A stretch of DNA of 64,000 nt from Pelagibius sp048268885 (GCA_048268885.1 JBLWUP010000027.1:1-64000), one strand, 5' to 3'; positions 9,265 through 18,525 are shown, numbered from the stretch's first letter. Made by a program: numbers and translations. The notes: generated by a model not told the origin, from the sequence alone.

Positions 9265-9771
9265 ATGAGCAAACAGCCCCCGGCGCCTCTGGGCATCGAC
9301 GAGCTGCCGCTGTCGCAGGAGGACATCGACACCCTGCAGAAGATCGGCCGCGCCGCCAAAAAGCAGCCGAAGCAACTCTGCCTCTTCACCGGCCCGAGCG
9401 GCACCGGCAAGACCCTCGTCGCGTCGGTCCTGGCCAACGAGCTGGAGCGGCCGCTGCAGCGGGTGAAGCTGCCGACGCTGCTGCGCAAGTCCGCCGGCGA
9501 GACGGAAAAGGCGGTGACAACGCTTCTCGACAAAGCGCAGGCCGCCGGGGCCGTGCTGCTGTTCGATGAAGCCGACGCCCTGTTCGGCAAGCGCAGCGAG
9601 GTGAAGGACGGCCATGAGCGCTACGCCAACCAGGAGGTCAGCTACCTGCTGGACGCCCTGGACACCTACCAGGGGCTGGTGATCCTGAGCAGCAACCTGA
9701 AAGCCGGCAGCGACGCCCCCCTGTCGGGACGGCGCGCGCACGTCCTGACCTTTGCCCGGCAAAACCGCTAG
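9265..9771 (+). CDS. Small AAA-family ATPase domain protein
   Basis: A 168-residue product that is essentially one AAA nucleotide-binding core. Walker A is GPSGTGKTLVA (about residues 45-55) and Walker B is VLLFDEADALFGKRSEVKDG (about 97-115), which includes the DEAD-like metal-binding acids. Sensor 1 is in LVILSSNLK, and RYANQEVSYLLDAL is typical of the FtsH/CDC48-like AAA subgroup. The helical lid and sensor 2 region are missing; the protein ends about 20 residues after sensor 1. There is no partner domain. The ribosome site lies in a short GGGATA repeat. Whether it hydrolyses ATP alone is unknown. Confidence 0.82.
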   Translation: MSKQPPAPLGIDELPLSQEDIDTLQKIGRAAKKQPKQLCLFTGPSGTGKTLVASVLANELERPLQRVKLPTLLRKSAGETEKAVTTLLDKAQAAGAVLLFDEADALFGKRSEVKDGHERYANQEVSYLLDALDTYQGLVILSSNLKAGSDAPLSGRRAHVLTFARQNR

Positions 9772-9792
9772 ACAGCCCGCGAGAGAGCCCCT

Positions 9793-10455
9793 TTGTCCGA
9801 CTTCATTCCCCGCCTCATGCTGGTTTCCCCGCGCCTGGACGAAGACGCGGCCAAAGATGTCGCCGCCGCTCTGGACGGTCTCGGCGAGGTCGAGGTTTCC
9901 GCCCTGCTGCTGCGCGGCGGCGGTCTGGACGACGACAGCTTCGCCCGCCTGGCCGCGCCGCTGATCGCCGCCGCCCAGGCGCGCGACATCGCGGTGCTGC
10001 TGGAAGACCGCCCGGCGCTGCTGCCCGACAGCGGCGCCGACGGCCTGCACCTGACCCTTTCCGAGAAGAAATCGCCGGTGAAGGACCTACGCCGGCGCTT
10101 CGGCGACGACGTGATCCTGGGCGCCGGCTGCGGCAGCTCGCGGCACCTGGCCATGACCGCCGGGGAGCAGGGCGCCGACTACATCGGCTTCGGGGACCTA
10201 GACCGCGACGGCGACCGCGACCGCAAGGACGACGAAGAGGAAGGCGCCCTCGCCGACCCGGAGATCATCGCCTGGTGGGAGGCCGTGATGACCCCGCCGC
10301 AGGTGGCCTTCGGCGCCGGGACGCCGGAAGAGGCCCGAACCCTGGCCGCCGCGGGCCCCGATTTCCTCGCCCTCGGGCCGGCCCTCTGGCTGGCCGGCGA
10401 AGACCCGGCCAAGGCCCTCCATGACCTGCTGGCGGCCCTGGCGGAAAAGGCCTGA
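9793..10455 (+). CDS. Thiamine phosphate synthase-like (TenI/ThiE) protein
   Basis: A 220-residue TIM-barrel protein. Family marks are DIAVLLEDRPAL, SGADGLHLTLSEK (the ThiE DGVHL phosphate/metal block) and ILGAGCGSSRHLAMTAGEQG followed by GADYIGFG. ThiE couples the thiazole and pyrimidine phosphates to thiamine phosphate. Here the loop after ADYIGFG carries an acid/base-rich insertion (DRDGDRDRKDDEEEG, from about residue 138) where ThiE normally has PVF-T, so the activity may differ (TenI-like). The start is TTG. It is the last gene of a three-gene run. Confidence 0.75.
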   Translation: MSDFIPRLMLVSPRLDEDAAKDVAAALDGLGEVEVSALLLRGGGLDDDSFARLAAPLIAAAQARDIAVLLEDRPALLPDSGADGLHLTLSEKKSPVKDLRRRFGDDVILGAGCGSSRHLAMTAGEQGADYIGFGDLDRDGDRDRKDDEEEGALADPEIIAWWEAVMTPPQVAFGAGTPEEARTLAAAGPDFLALGPALWLAGEDPAKALHDLLAALAEKA

Positions 10456-10579
10456 CAGAGCGGATTTCCGCCCTTTCTGTGGGGGCACGCCTGGCGCTGC
10501 CACCAGCGTTGCCACCTTGGGGGCAAGCTGGTAGCTTCCGCGCGCTTTCCAGAACATCCAACTTTCCGGACGATCCCCC

Positions 10580-11146
10580 ATGAAGATCAGCGGCAACGCC
10601 ATTCGCCCCGGCAACGTCATCGAGCACAAGAACCGCCTGTGGCGCGCGGTCAAGACCCAGCACACCCAGCCCGGCAAGGGCGGGGCCTATCTGCAGGTCG
10701 AGCTGAAGGACATCCGCGACGGCACCAAGCTGAACGAGCGCTTCCGGTCCAGCGAAGACGTCGAACGCGTGCGCCTGGATCAGAAGGAGTACCAGTTCCT
10801 CTACGCCGACGGCGAGATGCTGACCTTCATGGACAACAACACCTACGAGCAGATCACCCTGAACCAGGACCTGGTCGGCGCGCCGGTGGTCTTCCTGCAG
10901 GAAGGCATGACCGTGTCCATCGAGTCCTACGAAGAAGAACCGATCTCCGTCATGCTGCCGGACACCGTGGTCATGGAGATCACCGAGGCCGACCCGGTGG
11001 TGAAGGGGCAGACCGCCTCCTCCTCCTACAAGCCTGCGGTGCTGGAAAACGGCAGCCGCATCATGGTGCCGCCGCACATCGAGTCCGGCACCCGCGTGGT
11101 GGTGAACACCGCCGACGCCACCTACGTCGAGCGCGCCAAGGACTGA
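10580..11146 (+). CDS. efp: Elongation factor P
   Basis: Translation factor that relieves ribosome stalling at proline runs. The 188-residue protein has the three-barrel layout. The modified lysine position is Lys33 in QPGKGGAYLQ, equivalent to the beta-lysylated residue of E. coli. The C-terminal domain carries GSRIMVPPHIESGTRVVVNT. It is followed by the inositol monophosphatase gene after 50 bases, a pairing often seen in alphaproteobacteria. Confidence 0.97.
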   Translation: MKISGNAIRPGNVIEHKNRLWRAVKTQHTQPGKGGAYLQVELKDIRDGTKLNERFRSSEDVERVRLDQKEYQFLYADGEMLTFMDNNTYEQITLNQDLVGAPVVFLQEGMTVSIESYEEEPISVMLPDTVVMEITEADPVVKGQTASSSYKPAVLENGSRIMVPPHIESGTRVVVNTADATYVERAKD

Positions 11147-11196
11147 GCGCCGCGCGCTTCCCTCCTCCCAACCGACTAGAAAGACCGCAGACCCGC

Positions 11197-12000
11197 ATGG
11201 CCACCCGTTCCGCCCTCATCAACGTCATGACCAAGGCCGCCGACAAGGCCGCCCGCGGCCTCAAGCGCGACTTCGGCGAGATCGAAAACCTGCAGGTCTC
11301 CCGCAAGGGCCCGGCGGACTTCGTCTCCGCCGCCGACCTGAAGGCCGAGAAGACCCTGAAGGAGGAACTGCAGAAGGCGCGCCCCGGCTACGGCTTCCTG
11401 ATGGAGGAGTCGGAGGAGGTGCCGGAAAGCGACGGCAGCGGGCGGCGCTGGATCGTCGACCCCCTGGACGGCACCAGCAATTTCCTGCACGGGCTGCCGC
11501 ATTTCGCGATTTCCATCGCCCTGGAGGAACGCGGCGAGATCATCGCCGGCCTGGTCTACGACCCCATCAAGGAAGACCTGTTCCACGCCGAGAAGGGCCA
11601 GGGCGCCTACCTGAACGAGCGCCGTATCCGCATTTCGGCCCGCAGCCGGCTGACCGACTGCCTGATCGCCACCGGCGCGCCCTTCGCCGGCAAGGGCGAC
11701 CGCCCGCAGTTCCTGGGCGAAATCGACGCCATTATGGCCAACACGGCGGGAATCCGCCGCTGGGGCGCCGCCGCGCTGGACCTGGCCTACGTGGCTGCCG
11801 GCCGTTTCGACGGCTTCTGGGAGCGTGGCCTCTCCCCCTGGGACTATGCCGCGGGCCTGATTCTGGTCCGTGAAGCCGGCGGATACGTCAGCGAAATGAA
11901 CGGAAAGACCATCACCATGGGCTCTCCGAGCATCCTGGCGAGCAACAATGCCATCCACAGCGACGTAATGAAGTTGCTGCGCAAACCTTTAAGTAACTAA
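11197..12000 (+). CDS. suhB: Inositol monophosphatase family protein (SuhB-like)
   Basis: A 267-residue Mg-dependent phosphatase. Metal-site motifs are MEESEEVP, WIVDPLDGTSNFLHGLP and the C-terminal GLSPWDYAAGLILVREAGG. GAAALDLAYVAAGRFDGFWE lies between them. Members hydrolyse inositol-1-phosphate; the E. coli homologue SuhB also acts in transcription antitermination of rRNA. The start ATG was chosen because it begins a standard family N-terminus (MATRSALINVMTKAADKA). It is probably cotranscribed with efp. Confidence 0.93.
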   Translation: MATRSALINVMTKAADKAARGLKRDFGEIENLQVSRKGPADFVSAADLKAEKTLKEELQKARPGYGFLMEESEEVPESDGSGRRWIVDPLDGTSNFLHGLPHFAISIALEERGEIIAGLVYDPIKEDLFHAEKGQGAYLNERRIRISARSRLTDCLIATGAPFAGKGDRPQFLGEIDAIMANTAGIRRWGAAALDLAYVAAGRFDGFWERGLSPWDYAAGLILVREAGGYVSEMNGKTITMGSPSILASNNAIHSDVMKLLRKPLSN

Positions 12001-12144
12001 AAGGCCCAATAATACGAGCCTCGCGGTCGCTTCGGCGGACCGCCTGCCGGCCTTGGACCGCCCGCAAAGCAGGTTGTCCCCCAGGCGGCAGAAGCATAGT
12101 GTTAACCACAGCGGTTAGCAGGGAAACTGGGGCATTAGGGGCTC

Positions 12145-13635
12145 ATGAGCAGACACGTACCGCAGGGCCGAAAAACGACGGAAAACCGGGCAAAAGGCCG
12201 CCGGTTCGCCCCGGCCTGCGCGGGCGCCGGAAGCTTCGGCCTGGCCGCGGCCCTCGCCCTTCCCCTGGCTCTCGGCTTGACGGCGGGCCTGGCGCCCGAG
12301 GCGCTGGCCCAGGCCAACTCCGGCATTTTCATCAACAACGACGTGCTGAACAACCTGGGACCGGGCCCCGCCGCCACCCCGGGCGCGCCGCTGGCGCCGC
12401 AGCCTGGGTATGCGCCGGACTATGCGCCGGCCCCGATGGCTCCTGGGCAGCAGCAGAGCCCCGGAAATCTGGGTTTTCAGCCCCGCGGCAGCGGCAATTT
12501 CGTGGTCACGCGGCCCGGAACCCTGCTGTTCCCGCCGCTCGAAGCGCCGACCAGCACCCTGGCGCCGGGCTTCGGCGACAATCACGCCGCCCGCACCAAG
12601 GCCATGAACGAGGCCTTCGCCGAAGGCCCGGAACCCTCTTCGCAGCTGCTGATCCCCCTGGACAACAACGGCGGCGCGAACGGTGGTTCCGATAGCAGCA
12701 TCGTGGTCTACATGGACAACCTGCCCGCCGCCGACGGCGCGGCTGCGGCGGAAGACGCCCCTGTCCTGACCCTGCGCCGTCCGCCGCTGGCCACGCCCAA
12801 GCCGGCGCCGCGCAAGCCGGAAGTATCGCCGGAAATGCTGGCCGAGGTCGGCGTGACCACGGTCGACGAGCCGGCGACGGCCCTGGCCCCGGAATTCCAG
12901 GCTCCCGAGTCCTTTGACGAGACCCCTGCCGCGCCCGCTCCCGGGCCGGCCATGGCGGAAGTCCCGGCGGTCGCCGAGGTCGAGACCAGCGACATCGGGG
13001 AAACCCCCGCGGCTACGGCCCCGTCCCCCGAGATGCCCTCCGAGATGCCGGCGCCGAAACCCGAAAGCGCGCCCCAGGTCGCCGCCACGTCGGACGCCGC
13101 CCCCACGATGAAAGCCGAGACGACGATGGCCGAGGCCACGCCGCCGGCCGGGGAGACGGCCCCTTCCACGGATCCGGTGAGCCTGCTGCCGGCTGAAAGC
13201 AGCGCTTCGGCCACCAGGACCCCGGTCGCCAGCAGCGACGTGCCGGCGCCGGTCACCAACTCGGTCGCCAAGTCCGGGGCCACGGCGCCCGGCCTGCAGA
13301 CCGCGAGCCTCTCGGTCGGCGCGGTCGAGGATATGACCGTGACCTTCGACCACGATTCGGCGGAGCTTTCCGACCTGGTCCAGGCGGAATTGCGTTCGCT
13401 GGCGAACAGTCTGCGCGACAACGACGACAGCCGCGTTCAGGTGCTGGGCTTCGCCAGTGCCGACGGCAGTTCGCAGGACCTGGCGCGCAAGCTGGCCCTG
13501 TCCCGGGCCTTGAAGGTCCGCACCTTCCTGATCGACGCGGGCGTGCCTTCCGGCCGCATTCAGGTCCGCTCTCTCGGCGACAAGTCCGAGGGTGGCCCCG
13601 CAAATCGGGTCGACATCCGGCCCATTGACAGCTAA
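12145..13635 (+). CDS. OmpA-domain periplasmic/envelope protein with long Pro/Ala-rich linker
   Basis: A 496-residue product in three parts. Residues 1-55 are basic, then hydrophobic, ending EALAQ, consistent with a Sec signal peptide with an extended n-region. Residues 56-385 are low-complexity, rich in Pro, Ala, Glu and Thr, suited to spanning the periplasm. Residues 390-496 form an OmpA C-like domain (DMTVTFDHDSAELSD, VQVLGFASADGSSQDLARK, SRALKVRTFLIDAGV) that should bind peptidoglycan. It is followed by a MotA/TolQ-like gene and a MotB-like gene on the same strand. The role is unknown, and a link to that channel complex is inferred from position. Confidence 0.85.
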   Translation: MSRHVPQGRKTTENRAKGRRFAPACAGAGSFGLAAALALPLALGLTAGLAPEALAQANSGIFINNDVLNNLGPGPAATPGAPLAPQPGYAPDYAPAPMAPGQQQSPGNLGFQPRGSGNFVVTRPGTLLFPPLEAPTSTLAPGFGDNHAARTKAMNEAFAEGPEPSSQLLIPLDNNGGANGGSDSSIVVYMDNLPAADGAAAAEDAPVLTLRRPPLATPKPAPRKPEVSPEMLAEVGVTTVDEPATALAPEFQAPESFDETPAAPAPGPAMAEVPAVAEVETSDIGETPAATAPSPEMPSEMPAPKPESAPQVAATSDAAPTMKAETTMAEATPPAGETAPSTDPVSLLPAESSASATRTPVASSDVPAPVTNSVAKSGATAPGLQTASLSVGAVEDMTVTFDHDSAELSDLVQAELRSLANSLRDNDDSRVQVLGFASADGSSQDLARKLALSRALKVRTFLIDAGVPSGRIQVRSLGDKSEGGPANRVDIRPIDS

Positions 13636-13743
13636 CCCTTAAGGCGTGAGCTTAAGGCGGATTCCCGGCGGCAGGGTGCGGCGCGGGCCGATTTGTCTTA
13701 TGATTGACACCTCCGCCCCGCGGACCGAGGGTTAGCCGTTAAG

Positions 13744-14901
13744 ATGTCCTTCCTGCAGACCTATCTCATTCGAATGGTGGCGTTCCTGGCGGCCGTCGCA
13801 ATCGCCGCCGCCTTCATCGCCCCGCAATTGCAGGACGCTTTTTTCGCCAATCTCTGGCTGAACGGCCTGATCCTCCTGATCCTGGTGGTCGGCATCGCCT
13901 ACAGCTTCATCCAGGTGCTGGGGCTGCGCAGCGAGATCTACTGGCTGGAGACCCTGCGCCGCGAAAGCCGCGGCGGCCTAGTCTTCCCGGGCACCCTGTC
14001 GCAGGACACCCCGCCGCGCCTGCTGGGCCCCATGGTGACCATGATCGGCGACCGGGCGGGACGGCTGAGCCTTTCGACCATGTCGATGCGCACGCTGCTG
14101 GACACCATCCACGCGCGCATCGAGGAATCGCACGAGATTTCGCGCTACGTCATCGGCCTGCTGATCTTCCTCGGCCTGCTCGGCACCTTCTGGGGCCTGC
14201 TCGACACCGTGAACGCGGTGGGCGAGACCATCGGCGGCCTGTCGGCCGGCAGCGGCGACGCCGTCGCCCTCTTCGAGGAATTGAAAGGCGGCCTGCAGGC
14301 GCCGCTCTCGGGCATGGGCACGGCCTTCAGCTCCTCGCTGTTCGGCCTCGCCGGCTCGCTGGTGCTGGGCTTTCTGGAGCTGAATTCGGCCCAGGCGCAC
14401 AACCGCTTCCTGAACGAGCTGGAGGAGTGGCTCTCCAGCGTGACCAAGCTGGGCAGCGCCGGCGCCTCCGGCGAGGGCGACCAGCCGGTGTCCGCCTACG
14501 TGCATGCCCTGCTGGAAAAAACCGCCGACAGCCTGGAGCAGCTGCAGCGCACCGTGGCCCGGGGCGAGGAAGACCGCACCGCGGTGAACCAGAACCTGGC
14601 GGCACTGACCGAACGGCTGAGCAGCCTGACCGACCACATGCGCACCGAACAGTCGGTCATGCTGTCCATCGCCGAGACCCAGGCCAGCCTGAAACCGATC
14701 CTGGCGCGTCTCGCCGACGCCGAGCAGGACGGCGGCGGCGGCCTCGACAAGGCGACCAAGGGGCACATCCGCAATCTCGATCTGCGCCTGGAGCGCATGT
14801 CGTCGGAGATGGCCCATGGCCGCGACTCCGCGGTCGAAGAGCTGCGCAGCGAGATTCGCCTGCTCACCCGCACCCTCGCCGCCATGGCCGAAGAGGGTTA
14901 G
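13744..14901 (+). CDS. MotA/TolQ/ExbB family proton-channel-like protein
   Basis: A 385-residue membrane protein. TM segments lie near residues 12-30, 36-58, 137-158 and 190-216. The core family signatures are YVIGLLIFLGLLGTFWGLLD and GMGTAFSSSLFGLAGSLVLG. A cytoplasmic helical tail of about 160 residues follows. The family forms ring-shaped stators that carry protons with a MotB/TolR/ExbD-type partner, and such a partner begins seven bases downstream. No flagellar or tol genes are nearby, so this is a MotAB-like pair of unassigned function. Confidence 0.88.
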   Translation: MSFLQTYLIRMVAFLAAVAIAAAFIAPQLQDAFFANLWLNGLILLILVVGIAYSFIQVLGLRSEIYWLETLRRESRGGLVFPGTLSQDTPPRLLGPMVTMIGDRAGRLSLSTMSMRTLLDTIHARIEESHEISRYVIGLLIFLGLLGTFWGLLDTVNAVGETIGGLSAGSGDAVALFEELKGGLQAPLSGMGTAFSSSLFGLAGSLVLGFLELNSAQAHNRFLNELEEWLSSVTKLGSAGASGEGDQPVSAYVHALLEKTADSLEQLQRTVARGEEDRTAVNQNLAALTERLSSLTDHMRTEQSVMLSIAETQASLKPILARLADAEQDGGGGLDKATKGHIRNLDLRLERMSSEMAHGRDSAVEELRSEIRLLTRTLAAMAEEG

Positions 14902-14907
14902 CGCGTC

Positions 14908-16335
14908 ATGTATGCGCTAGGCCGCGGGGGCTCGCGCCGCTCCATCAACATCTGGCCCGGCTTCGTCGACGGCCTCGCCACCCTTCTGCTGGTGGTCATC
15001 TTCGTCCTCATGGTCTTCATGGTGGCGCAGTTCTTCCTGTCGATCGCCATCACCGGCAAGGACAAGGCGCTGATCCGGCTGGAATCGGAAATCGCCGAAC
15101 TGGCCGAGCTGCTGGCGCTGGAGCGCAACGCCAATACGGAGCTGCGCCTCAACGTGCAGCAGCTTTCCTCCGAGCTGCAAAGCTCTCTGGCCTCGCGGGA
15201 AAGCCTGAGCGGCCAGCTCGCCACCCTGGCCGAGGAACGCGAGTCCCTGGCCAACCAGCTGGCCGCCCTCGCCGACGAGCGCGACAGCCTGGCCGCTCTG
15301 CTGTCCGACGAACAGGCCGAGCGCGAGCGCCTGAGCGGCCTGGCCGCCAGCAGCGAGGAGGAACTGGCCGCCGCCCGCGACGAGTTGCAGCGCAACCGCC
15401 AGGCGCTGAGCGAGGCCGAGGCCGCCCTGGCCGACGAGCGCAACAAGCTGGACGCCGCCCTCGCCCGCCTGGAAGTGGAGCAGGACAAGCTGGAAGAAGC
15501 GCTGGCCGCCATCGCCGCCGGCAAGGCCGAACTGGAAGACGCCTATTCGACCATCGAAGTCGACAAGGAGAAGATCGAGGCGCAGCTCGCCGAGCTGGCG
15601 ATTCTGAAATCCCTGCGCGACGACCTGGTCGAGAAGCTGCAGGGCTCCGAAAGCGCCCTCGACGAACAGACCCAGGCCCTGGCCGAACAGCAGGCGCTCT
15701 CCGAGGAGGCGCAGCTCCAGGTGACGCTGCTGAACCGCCAGCTCGCCGCCCTGCGCGAACAGCTGGCCCAGGTCTCCGAGGCGCTGGAAATCTCCGAAGC
15801 CAAGAACGAGGAACAGGAGGTGCAGATCGCCGACCTCGGCAAGCGCCTCAACGTCGCTCTGGCCAGCAAGGTGCAGGAACTGGCGCGCTACCGCTCCGAG
15901 TTCTTCGGGCGCCTGCGCGAGATCCTCGGCAACCGCCAGGACATCCGCATCGTCGGCGACCGCTTCGTCTTCCAGTCCGAGGTGCTCTTCGCCAGCGGCT
16001 CGGCCACCATCGAGAACGCCGGTCGCGGCCAGCTCGCACGGCTCGCCAGCACCTTGAGGCAGATCGCCTCGGAAATCCCCAGCGAGATCGACTGGGTGCT
16101 GCGCGTCGACGGCCACACCGACCGCCAGCCGATCAACACCGTGGCCTTTCCGTCGAACTGGGAGCTGTCGACGGCGCGCGCCGTGTCGGTGGTGAAGTTC
16201 CTGGTCGAGCAGGGCATCCCGCCGCAGCGCCTCGCCGCCACCGGCTTCGGCGAATTCCAGCCGCTCGACGCCGGCAACGACGAGATCGCCTACCGCCGCA
16301 ACCGCCGCATCGAGTTCAAGCTGACCGAGCGCTGA
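14908..16335 (+). CDS. MotB-like coiled-coil OmpA-domain protein
   Basis: A 475-residue product. A single TM (about 22-45) is preceded by PGFVDGLATLLLVV, which places Asp21 like the proton-carrying aspartate of MotB. Residues 55-345 form an unusually long coiled coil with repeated LAxERxSL patterns. Residues 350-475 are an OmpA C-like peptidoglycan-binding domain (EVLFASGSATIENAGRGQ, RVDGHTDRQPI, NWELSTARAVSVVKFL, RNRRIEFKL). It starts seven bases after the MotA-like gene and so is a stator partner. Typical MotB has a far shorter linker; this coiled coil could reach across the periplasm. Confidence 0.88.
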   Translation: MYALGRGGSRRSINIWPGFVDGLATLLLVVIFVLMVFMVAQFFLSIAITGKDKALIRLESEIAELAELLALERNANTELRLNVQQLSSELQSSLASRESLSGQLATLAEERESLANQLAALADERDSLAALLSDEQAERERLSGLAASSEEELAAARDELQRNRQALSEAEAALADERNKLDAALARLEVEQDKLEEALAAIAAGKAELEDAYSTIEVDKEKIEAQLAELAILKSLRDDLVEKLQGSESALDEQTQALAEQQALSEEAQLQVTLLNRQLAALREQLAQVSEALEISEAKNEEQEVQIADLGKRLNVALASKVQELARYRSEFFGRLREILGNRQDIRIVGDRFVFQSEVLFASGSATIENAGRGQLARLASTLRQIASEIPSEIDWVLRVDGHTDRQPINTVAFPSNWELSTARAVSVVKFLVEQGIPPQRLAATGFGEFQPLDAGNDEIAYRRNRRIEFKLTER

Positions 16336-16407
16336 GCGTTCCTGCGGTGGCCCGCCTCGCCCTCCTGCCTCCGCCGAAGCGAAGCCGCTTCGGCTTCGCG
16401 CAGGCAG

Positions 16408-16496
16408 GTCGAGACGGCCTTTCAGGCCTCCTCAGGGTGAGGCTCAAATCCAGACCTCATGCTGAGGAGGCCGCGCAGCGGCCGTCTCGAAGCATG
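16408..16496. repeat. Palindromic intergenic repeat, family A
   Basis: Two long inverted arms face each other. The left arm opens CGAGACGGCC and ends near CTCCTCAGGGTGAGG; the right arm opens CCTCATGCTGAGGAGGCC and ends GGCCGTCTCG. The DNA could form a large hairpin between the convergent MotB-like and ABC transporter genes. Related copies occur at 58407-58495 and 62670-62720. Confidence 0.75.
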
Positions 16497-16512
16497 TGCC
16501 GCGTGGAACTTC

Positions 16513-18357
16513 TCAGCTTCCCGAGGCGCGGGTGCCTTCTTCCACTGCACCGTTGCCCAACGCCGCCGCCTCTCCGAACTGCAACATGGCGAGACGCGCG
16601 TAGAGTCCGTCCGCGGCGACCAGTTCCGCGTGGGTGCCGCTTTCGATCAGGCGGCCCTGGTCGATCACCAGGATGCGGTCGGCCTTCAGCACCGTGGCCA
16701 GGCGGTGGGCGATGATGAGCGTGCTGCGCCCGGCCATGAGGTGGTCGAGCGCCTGCTGCACCACGCGCTCGCTTTCCGCGTCCAGCGACGAGGTCGCCTC
16801 GTCGAGCAGCAGCAGCGGCGGGTCCTTCAGGATGGCCCGGGCGATGGCGAGGCGCTGGCGCTGGCCGCCCGACAGCCGCACGCCCTTTTCGCCGAGATAG
16901 GTGTCGAAGCCCTCGGGCAGCTGTTCGATGAACTCCAGGGCACCGGCCGCCTTGGCCGCCGCGCGCACCTCCTCGTCGCTGGCGTCCGGACGCCCGTAGC
17001 GGATGTTCTCCCAGGCATCGGCGGAGAAGACCACGGGCTCCTGCGGCACCAGGCCGATGCGCGCGCGCAAGTCCGCCGGATCGGCTTCCGGCAAGGCCAC
17101 GCCGTCGCAGCGGATGACCCCGCCCTGGGGATCGTAGAAGCGCAGCAGCAACTGGAAGATCGTCGTCTTGCCGGCGCCGGAGGGGCCAACGATGGCGACC
17201 TTCTCGCCCGGCTGGACAGCGAGGCTCAGGCCCTGCAGGGCCGAGTGGTCGGGGCGCGAGGGATAGTGGAAGACCACCTCCTCGAAGGCCACGGCGCCGC
17301 GCGGCGGCTGCGGCAGCGCCACAGGATGGGCGGGCGCGGTGATGTCCGGCGCGACGGCCAGCAGGTCGAGCAGGCGTTCGGTCGCGCCGGCGGCGCGCTG
17401 CAGGTCGCCGATCACTTCGGAGAAGGCGCCCGCGGCGCCGGCCACGACGATGGCGTAGAACACGAAGGCCGAGAGTTCGCCGGCGGAGATGCGGCCGCTG
17501 ATCACGTCGTGGCCGCCGATCCAGAGGATGGTGCTGACCGCGCCGAAGACCAGGACGATGACCACGGCGGTCAGCATGGCGCGGGCGGCGACGCGCTGCC
17601 GGGCGGCCTGGAAGGCGTCCTCCACGCGGGCGGCGAAGCGCTTGCGGTCCTCGGCTTCGTGGACGAAGGCCTGTACGGTGCGGATGGCGTCCAGGGCCTC
17701 GCCGGCATAGACGCCGAGGTCGGCCACCCGGTCCTGGCTGGTCCGGCTGAGGCGCCGGACACGGCGGCCGTAAGTGAGGATGGGCAGCAGCACCAGCGGC
17801 ACCACCAGCAGCACCAGCGCGGTCAGCTTCGGCGAGGTGATGATCAGCAGCACGGTCCCGCCGATGAGCAGCAGGAAGTTGCGGATGGCGATGGAGACCG
17901 AGGAACCGACCACGGTCTGCAGCAGCGTGGTGTCGGTGGTCAGCCGCGACAGCACCTCGCCGGTGCGGGTCAGTTCGTAATAGGCCGGCGACAGTTTCAG
18001 GATGTGGTCGAAGACGCGGCTGCGGATGTCGGCCACCACGCGCTCGCCGATCCAGGACACCAGGTAGAAGCGCGCGTAGATCGCCAGCGCCAGCAGGAAG
18101 ACCACGCCGAAGAGCACCAGCACCGCCTGGTTCAGCAGCGCCGCGTTGCCCGTGGAAAAGCCCTCGTCGACCAGGCGGCGCAACCCCATGCCCAGCCCCA
18201 GCACCGTGCCGGAGGCGATGAGCAGCGCGGCCATGGCGCCGGCCAGCTGCAGGCGGTAGGGGCGCACGAACTGCCACAGCTCGACCAGCAGCTTCAGGCT
18301 GCCGCGGGCTCTGGCTTCGTCGCGCTGGGGCGCCGGGACGGCGGATGACATTCTCAT
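16513..18357 (-). CDS. ABC exporter, fused permease and ATPase
   Basis: A 614-residue half-transporter of the MsbA/lipid-multidrug exporter type. Six TM helices lie in about residues 30-320 (PYRLQLAGAMAALLIASGTV onward), with the exporter block SRLTTDTTLLQTVVGSS. The ATPase has Walker A GPSGAGKTT, the signature LSGGQRQRLAIARAIL, Walker B LLLLDEATSSLD and switch histidine IIAHRLATV. The start MRMSSAVPAP is chosen over an upstream frame extension of low-quality residues. In alphaproteobacteria this gene commonly lies divergent from rpmE. The substrate cannot be told from sequence. Confidence 0.9.
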   Translation of the reverse strand: MRMSSAVPAPQRDEARARGSLKLLVELWQFVRPYRLQLAGAMAALLIASGTVLGLGMGLRRLVDEGFSTGNAALLNQAVLVLFGVVFLLALAIYARFYLVSWIGERVVADIRSRVFDHILKLSPAYYELTRTGEVLSRLTTDTTLLQTVVGSSVSIAIRNFLLLIGGTVLLIITSPKLTALVLLVVPLVLLPILTYGRRVRRLSRTSQDRVADLGVYAGEALDAIRTVQAFVHEAEDRKRFAARVEDAFQAARQRVAARAMLTAVVIVLVFGAVSTILWIGGHDVISGRISAGELSAFVFYAIVVAGAAGAFSEVIGDLQRAAGATERLLDLLAVAPDITAPAHPVALPQPPRGAVAFEEVVFHYPSRPDHSALQGLSLAVQPGEKVAIVGPSGAGKTTIFQLLLRFYDPQGGVIRCDGVALPEADPADLRARIGLVPQEPVVFSADAWENIRYGRPDASDEEVRAAAKAAGALEFIEQLPEGFDTYLGEKGVRLSGGQRQRLAIARAILKDPPLLLLDEATSSLDAESERVVQQALDHLMAGRSTLIIAHRLATVLKADRILVIDQGRLIESGTHAELVAADGLYARLAMLQFGEAAALGNGAVEEGTRASGS

Positions 18358-18525
18358 AAGGACGCTCTCACTGCAGGCACACTGCCGGCTCACTGGGGGC
18401 TCACTGGCCGCTTCCTTCGGCCTTCTCTCCCCGCGGGCGGGCCCGGACCGGGGGGAGCGGCCAGAAGATAACGCCTCGCACCCGGAATGGCGAACCCTCA
18501 AGCGCCCGCGCGCCGGGCCCAAATA

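Noticed and set aside
13636..13743. CtrA-like TTAA pair before the MotA-like gene
   Set aside because: The spacing is nine bases, not seven, and the sequence is part of a CTTAAGGCG direct repeat.
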